A stretch of DNA of 35,571 nucleotides from JAITWT01 sp964439605 (GCA_964439605.1 CAYTPC010000029.1:1-35571); one strand, 5' to 3'. Counted from the stretch's first letter, positions 16,346-25,296 are shown. Made by a program: numbers and translations. Notes: a model not told the origin generated them from the sequence alone.

Positions 16346-17911
16346 ATGATCGAGATTACGGTTATCAGTGCGCGGAGCGCTTCGGTGAATCATCCCGTTG
16401 CGGCTCAGTTTGGGCCGGACGGTGGCACCATTGGCCGCGCGGCCACCAACACTCTGGTGCTCGACGACCCCGAGCGCACGGTTTCGCGCGTGCATGCGCA
16501 GGTGCTGTGCCGTGACGGGCGCTATTTCATCGTCGACCGCGGCAGCAACCCGATGCTGCGCAACGGCTTCGCCTCCGGCACGGGCAACGAGGCGCCGCTC
16601 AACGATGGCGATCGATTGACGATCGGCAGCTTCGAGTTGGCCGTTCAGGTGTTGGCCGATGCCGCGCCTGCGGCAGGGTCTTCCGCACAGCCGGGTGTCG
16701 ACAGCCGCACCGGAGTCGAGGACCCTTTTGCCAATCTGCTGGCCGGGCTGGATGTGCCGCCAAAGGTATCCGCCGCGCCCGCATCCCAGGCTGCGCCTGA
16801 AGGCGTGCCCGATCCCTTTGCCGATTTGCTCGCACCCCCGCCGCCGCCCGATGCGCCGCTGGCGCCGCACTCGGCGGGAGGCCGGGGCGCGCTGGACGAT
16901 TTGGCTGAGCTCGCCACGCCCATCGGCCAAGGCGCACCCAGTATCGATAGCCTGTTCGGTACCGGCACCGGTGCCGGCCTGGGCGGCGATCCGCTGGCGG
17001 GCTCGCCGCTGGCCGATCCGCTGCATCAGCCCAACACCGCCGTCAGCGCCGATCCGCTGGCCGCGCTTGTGGGAGGCCCCGCGTCATCGACGCCCCCGCC
17101 GCGCGACGATCATGTGCCGATCGGGCGGTTTGGTTTCGTGCCGCCGCAGGCGATGGAAGCTGCGCCCGCCGCGGCATCGCCATCGCCATCCGTCCCGGCG
17201 GTGGCGGCTGCCGTTTCATCCACGCCTGCTTCGGCGTCTGCGCCTGTTGCCGTCCAGGCCCAGGCCGCACACTCGGCGGCCGCGCCGCGCGCGAGCGATG
17301 ACCTGCTGCTGGCGGCGCTTCTGCGCGGCCTGCAGGGTTTGCACCCGCCGTCCGAGGCGCTGACGCCCGCATTCATGGAGCGTGTCGGCGCGCTGCTGCA
17401 TGACGCCGTCCAAGGCACGCTGCAACTGCTGCTGACACGCCAGGAATTCAAGCGCGAGTTGCGTGCCGAGATGACCATGATCGCCACGCAGGCCAACAAT
17501 CCGCTCAAGTTCTCGCCCACCGTCGAAGTGGCGCTGGCGCATCTGCTCGGCCCCGGCGTGCGCGGCTTCATGCCGGCCGAAGCGGCCATGCGCGATGCCT
17601 TCGATGATTTGCGCGCGCACCAGTTCGGCGTCATGGTCGGCATGCGCGCTGCGCTGGCGCGGCTCATTGCGCGTTTTGCGCCCAGCGAACTGGAAAAAAA
17701 GATCACCGCCAAATCGGCGCTCGACAGCCTTTTCGCAGCGCATCGCAAGGCCAAGCTATGGGACCAGTTCGTGCAGTTCTATGCCGAAATCGCCACTGAG
17801 GCCGAGGAGGATTTCCACGGCTTCTTCGGCAAGGCCCTCGTGCAGGCTTACGAGGAGCAAATGGCGCGCTTCAAAGCCGCCGAGTCTTCAGACTCTGAGG
17901 TCGCAAGGTAA
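16346..17911 (+). CDS. tagH: FHA-domain protein, type VI secretion TagH/Fha1-like
   Basis: A 521-residue protein. Residues 1-100 form an FHA domain, seen as GGTIGRAATNTLVLDD, RTVSRVHAQVLC and LNDGDRLTIGSFEL; FHA domains bind phosphothreonine. A Pro/Ala-rich linker (about 105-310) repeats DPFADLLA/DPFANLLAGL and DPLA motifs. The C-terminal region (about 315-505), from DDLLLAALLRGLQG through NPLKFSPTVEVALAHLLG and PSELEKKI to WDQFVQFYAEIATEAEEDFHGFFGKA, matches the domain found in type VI secretion-associated TagH proteins. In that system Fha1 is phosphorylated by PpkA and dephosphorylated by PppA to switch secretion on and off. A PP2C phosphatase follows, but no kinase or secretion gene is in the window. 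The ATG at 16346 starts exactly at the FHA domain. Confidence 0.85.
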   Translation: MIEITVISARSASVNHPVAAQFGPDGGTIGRAATNTLVLDDPERTVSRVHAQVLCRDGRYFIVDRGSNPMLRNGFASGTGNEAPLNDGDRLTIGSFELAVQVLADAAPAAGSSAQPGVDSRTGVEDPFANLLAGLDVPPKVSAAPASQAAPEGVPDPFADLLAPPPPPDAPLAPHSAGGRGALDDLAELATPIGQGAPSIDSLFGTGTGAGLGGDPLAGSPLADPLHQPNTAVSADPLAALVGGPASSTPPPRDDHVPIGRFGFVPPQAMEAAPAAASPSPSVPAVAAAVSSTPASASAPVAVQAQAAHSAAAPRASDDLLLAALLRGLQGLHPPSEALTPAFMERVGALLHDAVQGTLQLLLTRQEFKRELRAEMTMIATQANNPLKFSPTVEVALAHLLGPGVRGFMPAEAAMRDAFDDLRAHQFGVMVGMRAALARLIARFAPSELEKKITAKSALDSLFAAHRKAKLWDQFVQFYAEIATEAEEDFHGFFGKALVQAYEEQMARFKAAESSDSEVAR

Positions 17912-17916
17912 GGCGC

Positions 17917-18684
17917 GTGGAAGTCGAAATCGTCAGCCTGAGCCGCCAAGGCGGGCGCGACCATAACGAAGACGTTCTGGGCCAATGGAACGATGGCCGT
18001 TTCGTCGCCTGTCTGGTGGCCGACGGCGCGGGCGGGCACGGCGGCGGCGACGTGGCCGCCGCCATCGCGCGCAGCAGCGTTCTCAGCGGTTTTGCCGCGT
18101 CGCCGGGGCTTGGCGACGGCTGTCTGCGCCACCTGCTGGAGCAGGCCAACCTGGACGTGGTGACGCGCCAGGCCGAAGGCGGGCACCTTGCGGCGATGCG
18201 ATCGACCATCGTGGTGGCCGCGCTCGATATGCATCGAAACGAATTCGCCTGGGCGCACGCCGGCGACAGCCGCGCCTATCTGTTTCGCGGCGGTGCGCTG
18301 GCCGCGCGCACGATCGACCACAGCCTGGTGCAGCAGATGGTGAGCAGCGGCTTGATCGACGAGGAGGCCGCGCGGCTGCACCCGCAGCGCAACGTGTTGC
18401 TGTCAGCCTTGGGTTCGCTGGCCGAGCCGCTGGAGATTGCCGTGTCCGACCCCGCGCCGCTGCGCGAGGGCGACGTGCTGCTGCTGTGCAGCGACGGTGT
18501 ATGGGAGCCGCTGGGCGATGCCTGCCTGCTGCAAACCCTGCAAGCCTCGCGCAACGCGGGCCAGTGGATCGAGCAGATCGACGCGCAGGTGCGCGCGCAC
18601 GCCAAGCCTGGCTACGATAACTACACCGCCATGGTGCTGTGGGTCCATCCGGAAGATGGAGAAGTCACGCAACTGCGCAGATAA
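17917..18684 (+). CDS. PP2C-family serine/threonine phosphatase (PppA-like)
   Basis: A 255-residue PPM/PP2C phosphatase. Metal-binding motifs are in order: GRDHNEDVLG (about 13-22), VADGAGGHGGGDVAA (Asp-Gly, about 35), WAHAGDSRAYLF, LLLCSDGVWEPL and the final KPGYDNYTAMVLWV with Asp-Asn. These bind the two Mn/Mg ions that activate water against phospho-Ser/Thr. The GTG start at 17917 is 5 nt after the tagH stop, so the two are translated together. In type VI secretion, PppA removes the phosphate put on Fha1 by PpkA; that is the likely role, inferred from the neighbour. The transcript ends in a GAGAGCCTGTT segment and a long imperfect hairpin. Confidence 0.88.
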   Translation: MEVEIVSLSRQGGRDHNEDVLGQWNDGRFVACLVADGAGGHGGGDVAAAIARSSVLSGFAASPGLGDGCLRHLLEQANLDVVTRQAEGGHLAAMRSTIVVAALDMHRNEFAWAHAGDSRAYLFRGGALAARTIDHSLVQQMVSSGLIDEEAARLHPQRNVLLSALGSLAEPLEIAVSDPAPLREGDVLLLCSDGVWEPLGDACLLQTLQASRNAGQWIEQIDAQVRAHAKPGYDNYTAMVLWVHPEDGEVTQLRR

Positions 18685-18692
18685 GAGAGCCT

Positions 18693-18753
18693 GTTGACGA
18701 TCCATTTGGAGCCGAACGGATCATCAACGGAGTTGTCACTGAATGAAATTCAG
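18693..18753 (+). terminator. Two hairpins after the PP2C gene
   Basis: GTTGACGATCC (18693-18703) and GGATCATCAAC (18718-18728) form an 11-bp stem with one mismatch and a 14-nt loop. A second small hairpin, CTGAAT/ATTCAG, lies at 18739-18753. Neither is followed by a T tract. They probably protect or end the transcript, which converges on the MFS gene. The rest of 18754-18820 shows nothing recognisable. Confidence 0.4.
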
Positions 18754-18820
18754 CAACAATGGGTCAAAGAAACCCCTCCTGCCCATGCAGTTCCCTGCCG
18801 AGGGGCATCGGCCGATCAGC

Positions 18821-20059
18821 TCAGGCCGCGGCGAGCGCGGTGCGGCGTACGCGGCCCACGTTGAAGGCGCTCATGATCAGCACCGCTTGCACGACCGCCA
18901 AGCCAACGATCACGCTCGTGTAGTGGCCGTGATCCATCATCGCGCCGAAAACCAGCGGCGTGCAGGCCTGGCCGATATCCAAGCCTGCATAGACCACGCC
19001 ATAGACGCGGCCCGTTGCATTGACCGGGGTTGATCGCTTGACCAGCAGGTCGCGTGACGGTCCCGCGATGCCCGAGGCGAAGCCCATCACGCCGAACAGC
19101 ATCGGCACCACCATCGCGGCAAAGCTGCCGAAGGCCATCAGCAAACTGACCGCGGCAGCAATGCCGAAACCGGCGCCGACGATGCGCTCGCAGCGCGACG
19201 GGTCGGACGCGAGAAAGCCGCCAACCACCATGCCGCCCGCGCTTGCGATCATGTAGATCGTCAGGCACACCGGAATCATCGTTTCGGGCACCGCGTGCAG
19301 GTGGCCTGCGGCCACCGGCGCGAAGGTTTGCACCACGCTGATGACGGCCGCGTAGAAAAAGAAGAAGCCGAAGCACATCCACACCGCCGGGATGCGCAGG
19401 AAGGCAAACTCGCCGTCCGCCGCGGCCGGCTCTTGCGCCGTTTCCTTGTGCGCCGCTCGCTCGTCCAGTTCCAGCGCATGGCGGTAAGCCCATAGCAGCG
19501 CCAGTACCAGGAGCACCAGCACGCCAGCCGAAGCGAGCGCCACGCGCCACGAGAAGGCAAGCGCCAAGGGCATGACGAAGGCCGGCGCGAGCGCCCAGCC
19601 CAGGTTGCCGGTGATGCCGTGCACGCTGTAGGCGTGGCCCAGCCGGGCCGGTGCGACCTTGCGGTTGAACAGCGTGTAATCGGCCGGATGGAACACGCCG
19701 TTACCCACACCGGCCACCACCGCGCAGGCCGCCAGCATCCAGTAGCTCTGCGCGAACGCACAGCCGAGCGTGGCAATGCCCAGCAGCCCCAGGCCAGCCA
19801 ACAGCACCAGCCGCGGACCAAATTTGTCCACCACGAAGCCCGAGGCCGCCTGCACGATGCACGACACGGTGAAAAAGACGGTGAGCACCGCGCCCAATTC
19901 GATGTAACTGACCCCGAAGCTCTCCCTGAGCATCGGGAACAGCGGCGCCAGCACCAACTGGCCGAAATGGCTGATTCCGTGCGCAAGGCCGACCAGGCCG
20001 ATCAGTTGTGCATCGGCACCGAGAGAGCGCGCTTCGGGCGCGGATCGGGAAGCGGTCAT
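18821..20059 (-). CDS. MFS transporter, fosmidomycin-resistance-like (Fsr group)
   Basis: A 412-residue integral membrane protein with about twelve hydrophobic helices and the usual central cytoplasmic loop (YRHALELDERAAHKETAQEPAAADGEF). Seen features are LAHGISHFGQLVLAPLFPMLRESFGVSYIELGAVLT near the start and GFVVDKFGPRLVLLAGL (motif A region between helices 2 and 3). The opening GLAHGISH...LAPLFPML resembles the Fsr branch of MFS exporters from memory. The substrate is unknown; many proteins of this type are general drug/proton antiporters. The ATG at 20059 is preferred over a GTG at 20074; neither has a good ribosome-binding site. It is convergent with the PP2C gene and divergent from the SulP gene. 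Confidence 0.85.
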   Translation of the reverse strand: MTASRSAPEARSLGADAQLIGLVGLAHGISHFGQLVLAPLFPMLRESFGVSYIELGAVLTVFFTVSCIVQAASGFVVDKFGPRLVLLAGLGLLGIATLGCAFAQSYWMLAACAVVAGVGNGVFHPADYTLFNRKVAPARLGHAYSVHGITGNLGWALAPAFVMPLALAFSWRVALASAGVLVLLVLALLWAYRHALELDERAAHKETAQEPAAADGEFAFLRIPAVWMCFGFFFFYAAVISVVQTFAPVAAGHLHAVPETMIPVCLTIYMIASAGGMVVGGFLASDPSRCERIVGAGFGIAAAVSLLMAFGSFAAMVVPMLFGVMGFASGIAGPSRDLLVKRSTPVNATGRVYGVVYAGLDIGQACTPLVFGAMMDHGHYTSVIVGLAVVQAVLIMSAFNVGRVRRTALAAA

Positions 20060-20245
20060 TGCAAACGTCACCAATGTGGGAGGAGGGTGGGGATGTTAGA
20101 AGGTATTTACGGTCTCTGACGGCTGGCGCAACGGTTTTTTCGGCATGGAATACGACAAGGCACAGCGCGCTACCCATGGTACATGTGTGGATACCGGAAA
20201 ATCATTCGCCTGCTTCCAGCCGAAAAAACTATAGTCGCCACACAC

Positions 20246-21937
20246 ATGCCGGAACAACAAGCCAGTGCAAACCCCTCGCCGCGCCAGCGCCTCGCGCGCT
20301 GGCTTCCCTTCCTGAACTGGCCGCGCCCCAGCCGCGCGCTGTTGATCAACGAGGCTTCGGCCGGCGTCACCGTTGCGCTGATGGTCATTCCGCAAGGCGT
20401 GGCTTACGCAATGCTCGCCGGGATGCCGTTGGTCACCGGTATTTACGCGGCACTGTTCCCGGCGCTGGTGGCGGTGCTGTTCAGCGCGTCGGCGCGGCTG
20501 TCGGTCGGGCCGACGGCGCTGACCAGCGTGCTGGTGGGCGCCTCGCTCGCGCCGCTGGCGGTGCCCGGCAGCCACGAGTGGATCGACCTCGTGGTGTGGC
20601 TCACGCTGCTGTCGGGATGCATGCAGGTGCTGCTCGGCGCCGCTCGCCTGGGCTGGCTGCTGCGGCTGGTGAACACGCCGGTGCTCATGGGTTTCACCCA
20701 GGGCGCGGCGGTACTCATCACACTGTCGCAATTGCCCGCGTTGCTCGGCTTTACAGGGCGCTCGTTCGTGCAGATGTTGCAAGGGCCGCCGCCGGATTTC
20801 ATCGCAGTCGGCTTTGGCCTGGGCAGCATTGCGCTGCTATGGCTGGGCAAACGCTACGCGCCGCGCTTTCCAAGCACGATGGCGCTGGTGGCGCTCAGCG
20901 CGGCCCTGAGCGCCGCAATCGGCTATGCGCTGGACGGCGGCGCGGTGATCGGCGCGCTGCCCTCGGGCCTGCCGGTGCCGTACTGGCCCGGCATGATCTC
21001 CGCCGCCCAACTGCGCGAACTGCTGCTGCCGTCTTTTCTGGTTACTTTCGTGAGCTTTCTGGAGACCGCGTCGAGCGCAAAAGTCGATAACGAGCGCGCC
21101 GGAAAATCGTGGAACGAAAATCAGGATCTGATCGGCCAGGGACTGGGCAAGATCGCCTCGGGCCTGAGCGGTGCTTTTCCGACCAGTTCATCTTTTTCGC
21201 GCTCGGCCATCACGCTTTATGCAGGCGCAAAAACACAATGGGCCACCCTGTTCAGTGTGCTGGTGGTCGCAGCCGCGCTGCTGTGGGCGATGCCCTTGCT
21301 CTACCACGTGCCCAGCGCGGTGCTGGCGGCGGTGGTGGTCACCGCGGTACTGGGGCTGCTCAAGCCGAGCACCTTCATCGCGCTATGGCGGATTTCGCGC
21401 ATGGAAGCCGGTATCGCGCTGGGCACCTTCGTGCTGACCATCGCCACGGCGCCGGCCATTTACTGGGGCGTGCTCGGCGGTTTGCTGGCCGCGCTCGCAC
21501 ACTACATTTATGGGCACCTGCACCCGCGCATCATCGAAGTCGGGCTGCACTCGGACGGCAGCCTGCGCGATCGCCACCTCTGGAAGCTGCCGCCCCTTGC
21601 GCCGGACCTTCATGCGCTGCGCATGGATGCGGCACTCGACTTCGCCACCGCAAGCGCGCTCGAGCGCCACCTCAACGCCGTGCTGGCCGCGCAGCCCGGC
21701 CTGCGCAAGGTCTGCCTGTTCGCGCAGCCGATCAACCGCATCGACGTGACCGGCGCCGAGGTCTTCGGCGTCATCCGCCGCCTTCTCGCATCGCATGGCG
21801 TGTGCCTGCACATCGCCGGCCTCAAGCTGCCGGCGCAAACCGTGCTCGAAAACGCCGGCCTGCTTTCGTCCGGGCCGCTGCTGCGGTTGCACCGCACCGA
21901 CGCCGAAGCATTGGCGGTACTGATGCATTCAGCCTGA
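20246..21937 (+). CDS. SulP-family anion transporter with STAS domain
   Basis: A 563-residue protein. The transmembrane part begins with LINEASAGVTVALMVIPQGVAYAMLAGMP, the SulP signature (residue about 35-60), followed by SARLSVGPTALTS and the conserved SGAFPTSSSFSRSAI. The C-terminal STAS domain (about 440-560) contains VCLFAQPINRIDVTGAEVFGVIRRLL. SulP proteins carry sulfate, bicarbonate or dicarboxylates; the substrate cannot be assigned. The ATG at 20246 is the family-like start. An upstream TATAGT (20230-20235) could be a -10 box only if the transcript is almost leaderless; a longer frame from 20183 is the alternative. The stop codon lies within the first of two tandem family A repeats. 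Confidence 0.88.
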   Translation: MPEQQASANPSPRQRLARWLPFLNWPRPSRALLINEASAGVTVALMVIPQGVAYAMLAGMPLVTGIYAALFPALVAVLFSASARLSVGPTALTSVLVGASLAPLAVPGSHEWIDLVVWLTLLSGCMQVLLGAARLGWLLRLVNTPVLMGFTQGAAVLITLSQLPALLGFTGRSFVQMLQGPPPDFIAVGFGLGSIALLWLGKRYAPRFPSTMALVALSAALSAAIGYALDGGAVIGALPSGLPVPYWPGMISAAQLRELLLPSFLVTFVSFLETASSAKVDNERAGKSWNENQDLIGQGLGKIASGLSGAFPTSSSFSRSAITLYAGAKTQWATLFSVLVVAAALLWAMPLLYHVPSAVLAAVVVTAVLGLLKPSTFIALWRISRMEAGIALGTFVLTIATAPAIYWGVLGGLLAALAHYIYGHLHPRIIEVGLHSDGSLRDRHLWKLPPLAPDLHALRMDAALDFATASALERHLNAVLAAQPGLRKVCLFAQPINRIDVTGAEVFGVIRRLLASHGVCLHIAGLKLPAQTVLENAGLLSSGPLLRLHRTDAEALAVLMHSA

Positions 21938-21969
21938 AAACGGCAGTTGAACCTGAAAACGGCAGTTGA
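21933..21969 (+). repeat. Dispersed repeat family A, copies 2 and 3 (tandem)
   Basis: The 18-mer CCTGAAAACGGCAGTTGA occurs twice, at 21933-21950 and 21952-21969, one base apart. The second copy continues GCGC, as in the copy at 28729. The first copy contains the TGA stop of the SulP gene (21935-21937). Confidence 0.8.
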
Positions 21970-21998
21970 GCGCATCCGAGGGCGGTTTGAACAGGCTC

Positions 21999-22763
21999 TC
22001 AGAAACGCTCGCCCGGCCCCAGGTAGCGCCACTGTCCCAGCGGCAGTTGGCCAAGCACAACGCGGCCGATGCGGATCCGCTTGAGGCCGACCACTTTCAG
22101 CCCCACCAGTTCGCACATGCGGCGGATCTGGCGCTTGCGGCCTTCGGTCAGCACGAAGCGCAGTTGCTCCGGGTTCTGCCAATCGACCCGTGCTGGCTTG
22201 AGCGCCTGCCCGTCCAGCGCCAAGCCGTGGCGCAGGCGTGCAAGCAGTTCGCGCGGGAAGGCCGCTTGCACGTTGGCCGTGATCTCGCGGTAGGTCACGC
22301 GTACGAGATACTCTTTTTCGATGTCCGAGTTTTCACCGATGAGCTGGCGCGCAACGCGGCCATCCTGCGTCAGTACCAGCAACCCGACCGAGTCGATATC
22401 CAATCGCCCGGCCGGCGCAAGGCCGCGCAGTTGCGACGGCATGAAGCGCGTGCGGCTCGGATCGCCCGCCCAGTGGCTGCGCGCGCTGATCAGGCTGGCA
22501 GCCGGGGCATGGCCGTCCTCGGCCTGGCCGCTCACGTAACCGATCGGTTTGTGCAGCAGGATCGTCACCTGCGCCGCCTGCGCGCCGCGCGCCCTGGGAT
22601 CGACCTCGATACGGTCGGCGGCCATCACCTTCGCTCCCGTGATGGCCGGCGTGCCATTGACGCGCACCCAGCCCTTTTCGATCCAGTCGTCGGCCTCACG
22701 GCGCGAACACAGGCCAAGTTCGGCCATGCGCTTGTTGAGGCGGACGGATTCGGAATCGTGCAT
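21999..22763 (-). CDS. RNA pseudouridine synthase with S4 domain (RluF-like)
   Basis: A 254-residue RsuA/RluB/E/F-family enzyme. The N-terminal S4 RNA-binding domain reads VRLNKRMAELGLCSRREADDWIEKGWVRVNG. The catalytic motif APAGRLDIDSVGLLVLT holds the Asp that attacks uridine. The end has VLTEGRKRQIRRMCELVGLKVVGLKRIRIG. Members modify a single uridine in 16S or 23S rRNA; the sequence looks nearest to RluF (23S U2604), but this is by eye. ATG at 22763 is used; in-frame ATGs further upstream (up to 22871) precede the S4 domain without homology. It follows the SulP gene convergently. Confidence 0.88.
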   Translation of the reverse strand: MHDSESVRLNKRMAELGLCSRREADDWIEKGWVRVNGTPAITGAKVMAADRIEVDPRARGAQAAQVTILLHKPIGYVSGQAEDGHAPAASLISARSHWAGDPSRTRFMPSQLRGLAPAGRLDIDSVGLLVLTQDGRVARQLIGENSDIEKEYLVRVTYREITANVQAAFPRELLARLRHGLALDGQALKPARVDWQNPEQLRFVLTEGRKRQIRRMCELVGLKVVGLKRIRIGRVVLGQLPLGQWRYLGPGERF

Positions 22764-22931
22764 GGATGGAGAAAAGTAATTACTTCGCGCCGCGCGCGCG
22801 ACAGCAGGATTGTCTCGCACTGCAAGCGGGCACATCGGGCCTTCCTGGCGTGGCCGCTCAGAAGGCTTCAAGGCGGCGCTGAATAAAGTCCGCGCGAGTT
22901 GGCGTAGGCGCCAAGCGCGGCCGATCGAAGT
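22764..22931. other. Intergenic spacer between pseudouridine synthase and aldehyde dehydrogenase
   Basis: This spacer lies upstream of the pseudouridine synthase and downstream of the aldehyde dehydrogenase, both on the minus strand. It must contain the synthase promoter unless the genes are co-transcribed. I see no RNA gene, strong hairpin or clear promoter. Confidence 0.35.
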
Positions 22932-24380
22932 TCAGATACGCGTGTCGCCGCCTGCGCCTGCTTGCGGGTCGGCGCGGCCGAGTTTCCAGCGCAGCACCAT
23001 TTTCTGGGCCCAGCGGCCATAGGGCGGGTAGAACAGGCCGATCGGAAACCAGCGGCGCATCTCGAAGACGGTGCGCGCGTGCGAGAGTTCGCGAAAACCT
23101 TCGATCCCGTGATAGCCCCCCATGCCCGAAGCGCCGGTGCCGCCGAAGGGCGCGTCGTGGTTGATGACGTGCCAGCACCAGTCGTTGACGGTGACGCCGC
23201 CCGAGTGCGTGCGCGCCAGCACCGAGTCGCGTTCGGCGGGATCGGTGGTAAAGCAGTACAGCGCAAGCGGGCGCGGCTGCGCGTTGATGTAGGCCAGGGC
23301 TTCGTCGATCGTGTCGTAGGGCAGCACGGGCAGCACGGGGCCAAAGAGTTCTTCCTGCATCACGCGCATGTCGGGACGCACGCCGGTCACGATGTGCAGC
23401 GGCATCTGGCGCGGCATATCGGCAGCCGGGGCGGCCGTTTCGGGGGCGCAGATTTCAATGGTCGCGCCTTTGGCGCGCGCGTCATCGAGCAAGGCTTGCA
23501 GGCGTTGCCAGTGGCGTTCGTTGACGATGGCGGTATGTTCATCGAAAGCGCCGCCGCTGAAACGGGCGATCGCCGTTTTCACACTTTCGATGAAAGGCGC
23601 AAGCTGCTCGCGCGGGACCAGTACGTAATCGGGCGCGACGCATACCTGCCCCGCGTTGGTCCACTTGCCGTGCGCGATGCGCCGCGCCGCGTCCGGTACC
23701 GGATAGTGGCGTGTGAGCAAGGCGGGCGACTTGCCGCCCAGTTCCAAGGTGACCGGCGTGAGGTTCTGGGCTGCCGTGCGCATGACCACGCGGCCCACGG
23801 TGGTTGAGCCGGTGAAGATGATGTGATCGAAAGGCAGCGCGGCAAAGGCGCCGGGGTCGTCGAGCTCCTCGCCGATCAGCGCGACCAGATCCTGGGCAAA
23901 TACTTCGGCCAGCAGTGCGCGCAGCACCGCGTTGGTGGCTGGCGTGGCTTCGGACATCTTGATCATTACCCGGTTGCCGGCCGCCAGAGCCGCAACCAAA
24001 GGCCCGAGCGCAAGGTAAATCGGGAAATTCCACGGCACGATCACGCCAACCACGCCCTTGGGCTGGTAGTGCACGCGCAGGCGGTTGCCCGCGAACAGCA
24101 ATTCGGGGCGGCGGCGCTCGGGTTTCATCCAGCGGCGCAACCGCGCGAGCGTGTGGTCGATATCCAGCACGGAGCTGAGCAGGTCGAGTATTTTCGATTC
24201 GTCTGTGGGCCGGAAGCCGAAGTCGCGGCTCATCGCTTGCGCCAACCGGTCTTGCCAGCGTTGCAACTGGCGGCGCAGGGCGAGCAGCCGCGCGCGGCGC
24301 GCGGCGGCATCAGGCAGGCGATCGCGCGCGAAGGCGGCGCGCTGCGCCTCGAACAATTCGCTCAGGTGCGAGGGGGACAT
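22932..24380 (-). CDS. Aldehyde dehydrogenase, coniferyl aldehyde dehydrogenase-like
   Basis: A 482-residue NAD(P)+-dependent aldehyde dehydrogenase. It has the cofactor segment GVVGVIVPWNFPIYLALGPLVAALAAGN, IIFTGSTTVGR, the catalytic Glu in VTLELGGKSPALL and the catalytic Cys in NAGQVCVAPDYVLVP. The C-terminal PFGGTGASGMGGYHGIEGFRELSHARTVF is typical. The N-terminal SELFEAQRAAFARD and the membrane-peripheral tail (FPIGLFYPPYGRWAQKMVLRWKLG) fit the CalB (coniferyl aldehyde) and fatty-aldehyde type group. It oxidises a hydrophobic or aromatic aldehyde to the acid; the exact substrate is uncertain. A strong AAGGAGA site precedes the ATG. It is 40 nt after the Nudix gene, so the two are probably co-transcribed. 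Confidence 0.9.
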   Translation of the reverse strand: MSPSHLSELFEAQRAAFARDRLPDAAARRARLLALRRQLQRWQDRLAQAMSRDFGFRPTDESKILDLLSSVLDIDHTLARLRRWMKPERRRPELLFAGNRLRVHYQPKGVVGVIVPWNFPIYLALGPLVAALAAGNRVMIKMSEATPATNAVLRALLAEVFAQDLVALIGEELDDPGAFAALPFDHIIFTGSTTVGRVVMRTAAQNLTPVTLELGGKSPALLTRHYPVPDAARRIAHGKWTNAGQVCVAPDYVLVPREQLAPFIESVKTAIARFSGGAFDEHTAIVNERHWQRLQALLDDARAKGATIEICAPETAAPAADMPRQMPLHIVTGVRPDMRVMQEELFGPVLPVLPYDTIDEALAYINAQPRPLALYCFTTDPAERDSVLARTHSGGVTVNDWCWHVINHDAPFGGTGASGMGGYHGIEGFRELSHARTVFEMRRWFPIGLFYPPYGRWAQKMVLRWKLGRADPQAGAGGDTRI

Positions 24381-24420
24381 CGTGGCATCTCCTTCTCGGA
24401 GGACCGAAATCCAAAAGGCA

Positions 24421-25296
24421 TCAATCCCGCCAGAACGCCTCGAAACCGTCCGGCGGTTCCAGCCGTTTGCCGCGCATCACCAGCCGCGTCGGGCCCGGCA
24501 TGGCGCGCTTGCGCTCGGGGTGGCGTTCGTCGCCGGGGTAGGCAATGGCGCGGGTGTTGTCGATCTCGAATAAGAACGGGTGCACGACGTAGGGTGCGCG
24601 TGCGCGGGCCTCGGCAAGCATCGAATCGACATTGGCGTGGCGAGCCAGGTGCATCATGCTCATGATCTGTGGCGGGGCCAGCGGGATCTCGCCGTTCCAG
24701 TAGCGTTCGACCGCTTCGCGCGGGCGCAGCCAGACGCTGTGGACGGCTTCGTGCTGGTCGTGGCGGGCCAACTGGCCTTCGGGTGCGCGGGCCAGGAAGA
24801 ATATCGTGTCGAAACGCTTGCCGGGTCCGGTGATGGCCTGCACGGGCGTAACCCAGCGTGACCACGGCGGCATGGCGCGCGTGGCCAACCGCACACCGAG
24901 TTGTGCGAGCAGCGTGCCAAAACCCAGCCCTTCGGCGGCCAGCGCCGCTGCGCGCTCGAGCGTATCGGAAGACAGCCCTTCGGCCAGCAGCAGGCCGCAT
25001 TCCTCGAACACTTCGCGCGCCGCGGCCACGTGAAAGGCAACCGCAGCGTCGGGGGATTCGCCGTGCAGCAGCGCCTGGAGTTGTGCGCGCGGCTGATCGA
25101 GCACCGCGTCGGCCTCGCTGGCTCCATCCTGCGCATCGACCTTGCCGCCGGGAAAGACGTAGGAGCCGCCATGCACGCTCGATTGGATATTGCGCTGAAT
25201 CATCAGCACCTCGGGGCCTCGCTCGCCGTCACGGCAGATCAGCACCGTGGCGGCGGGGACGATAGGCGGGGAAGGGGGGGTGGTGTTGTCTCTCAT
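24421..25296 (-). CDS. Nudix hydrolase, NUDT19-like
   Basis: A 291-residue Nudix protein. The fold starts with AATVLICRDGERGPEVLMIQRN, then SYVFPGGKVDAQD. The catalytic half of the Nudix box, AAAREVFEECGLLLAEG, comes about 45 residues later. The normal spacing between the glycine and REXXEE is short, so an insertion splits the box, as in the NUDT19 (RP2-like) CoA diphosphatase group. A role in cleaving CoA or nucleoside-diphosphate compounds is plausible but unproven. The ATG at 25296 is chosen; an in-frame start at 25329 lacks family similarity. It is divergent from rbfA and precedes the aldehyde dehydrogenase on the same strand. Confidence 0.85.
   Translation of the reverse strand: MRDNTTPPSPPIVPAATVLICRDGERGPEVLMIQRNIQSSVHGGSYVFPGGKVDAQDGASEADAVLDQPRAQLQALLHGESPDAAVAFHVAAAREVFEECGLLLAEGLSSDTLERAAALAAEGLGFGTLLAQLGVRLATRAMPPWSRWVTPVQAITGPGKRFDTIFFLARAPEGQLARHDQHEAVHSVWLRPREAVERYWNGEIPLAPPQIMSMMHLARHANVDSMLAEARARAPYVVHPFLFEIDNTRAIAYPGDERHPERKRAMPGPTRLVMRGKRLEPPDGFEAFWRD

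Noticed and set aside
20205..20235. TTCGCC and TATAGT as the SulP promoter
   Set aside because: The spacing of 19 bp and poor -35 box make it weak, and the transcript would be nearly leaderless.
18682..22001. Third repeat: GAGAGCCTGTT following the PP2C stop and the pseudouridine synthase stop (21990-22001 inverted)
   Set aside because: An 11-nt match is expected many times by chance in this length; only its position after stop codons is suggestive. Not counted as a family without more copies.
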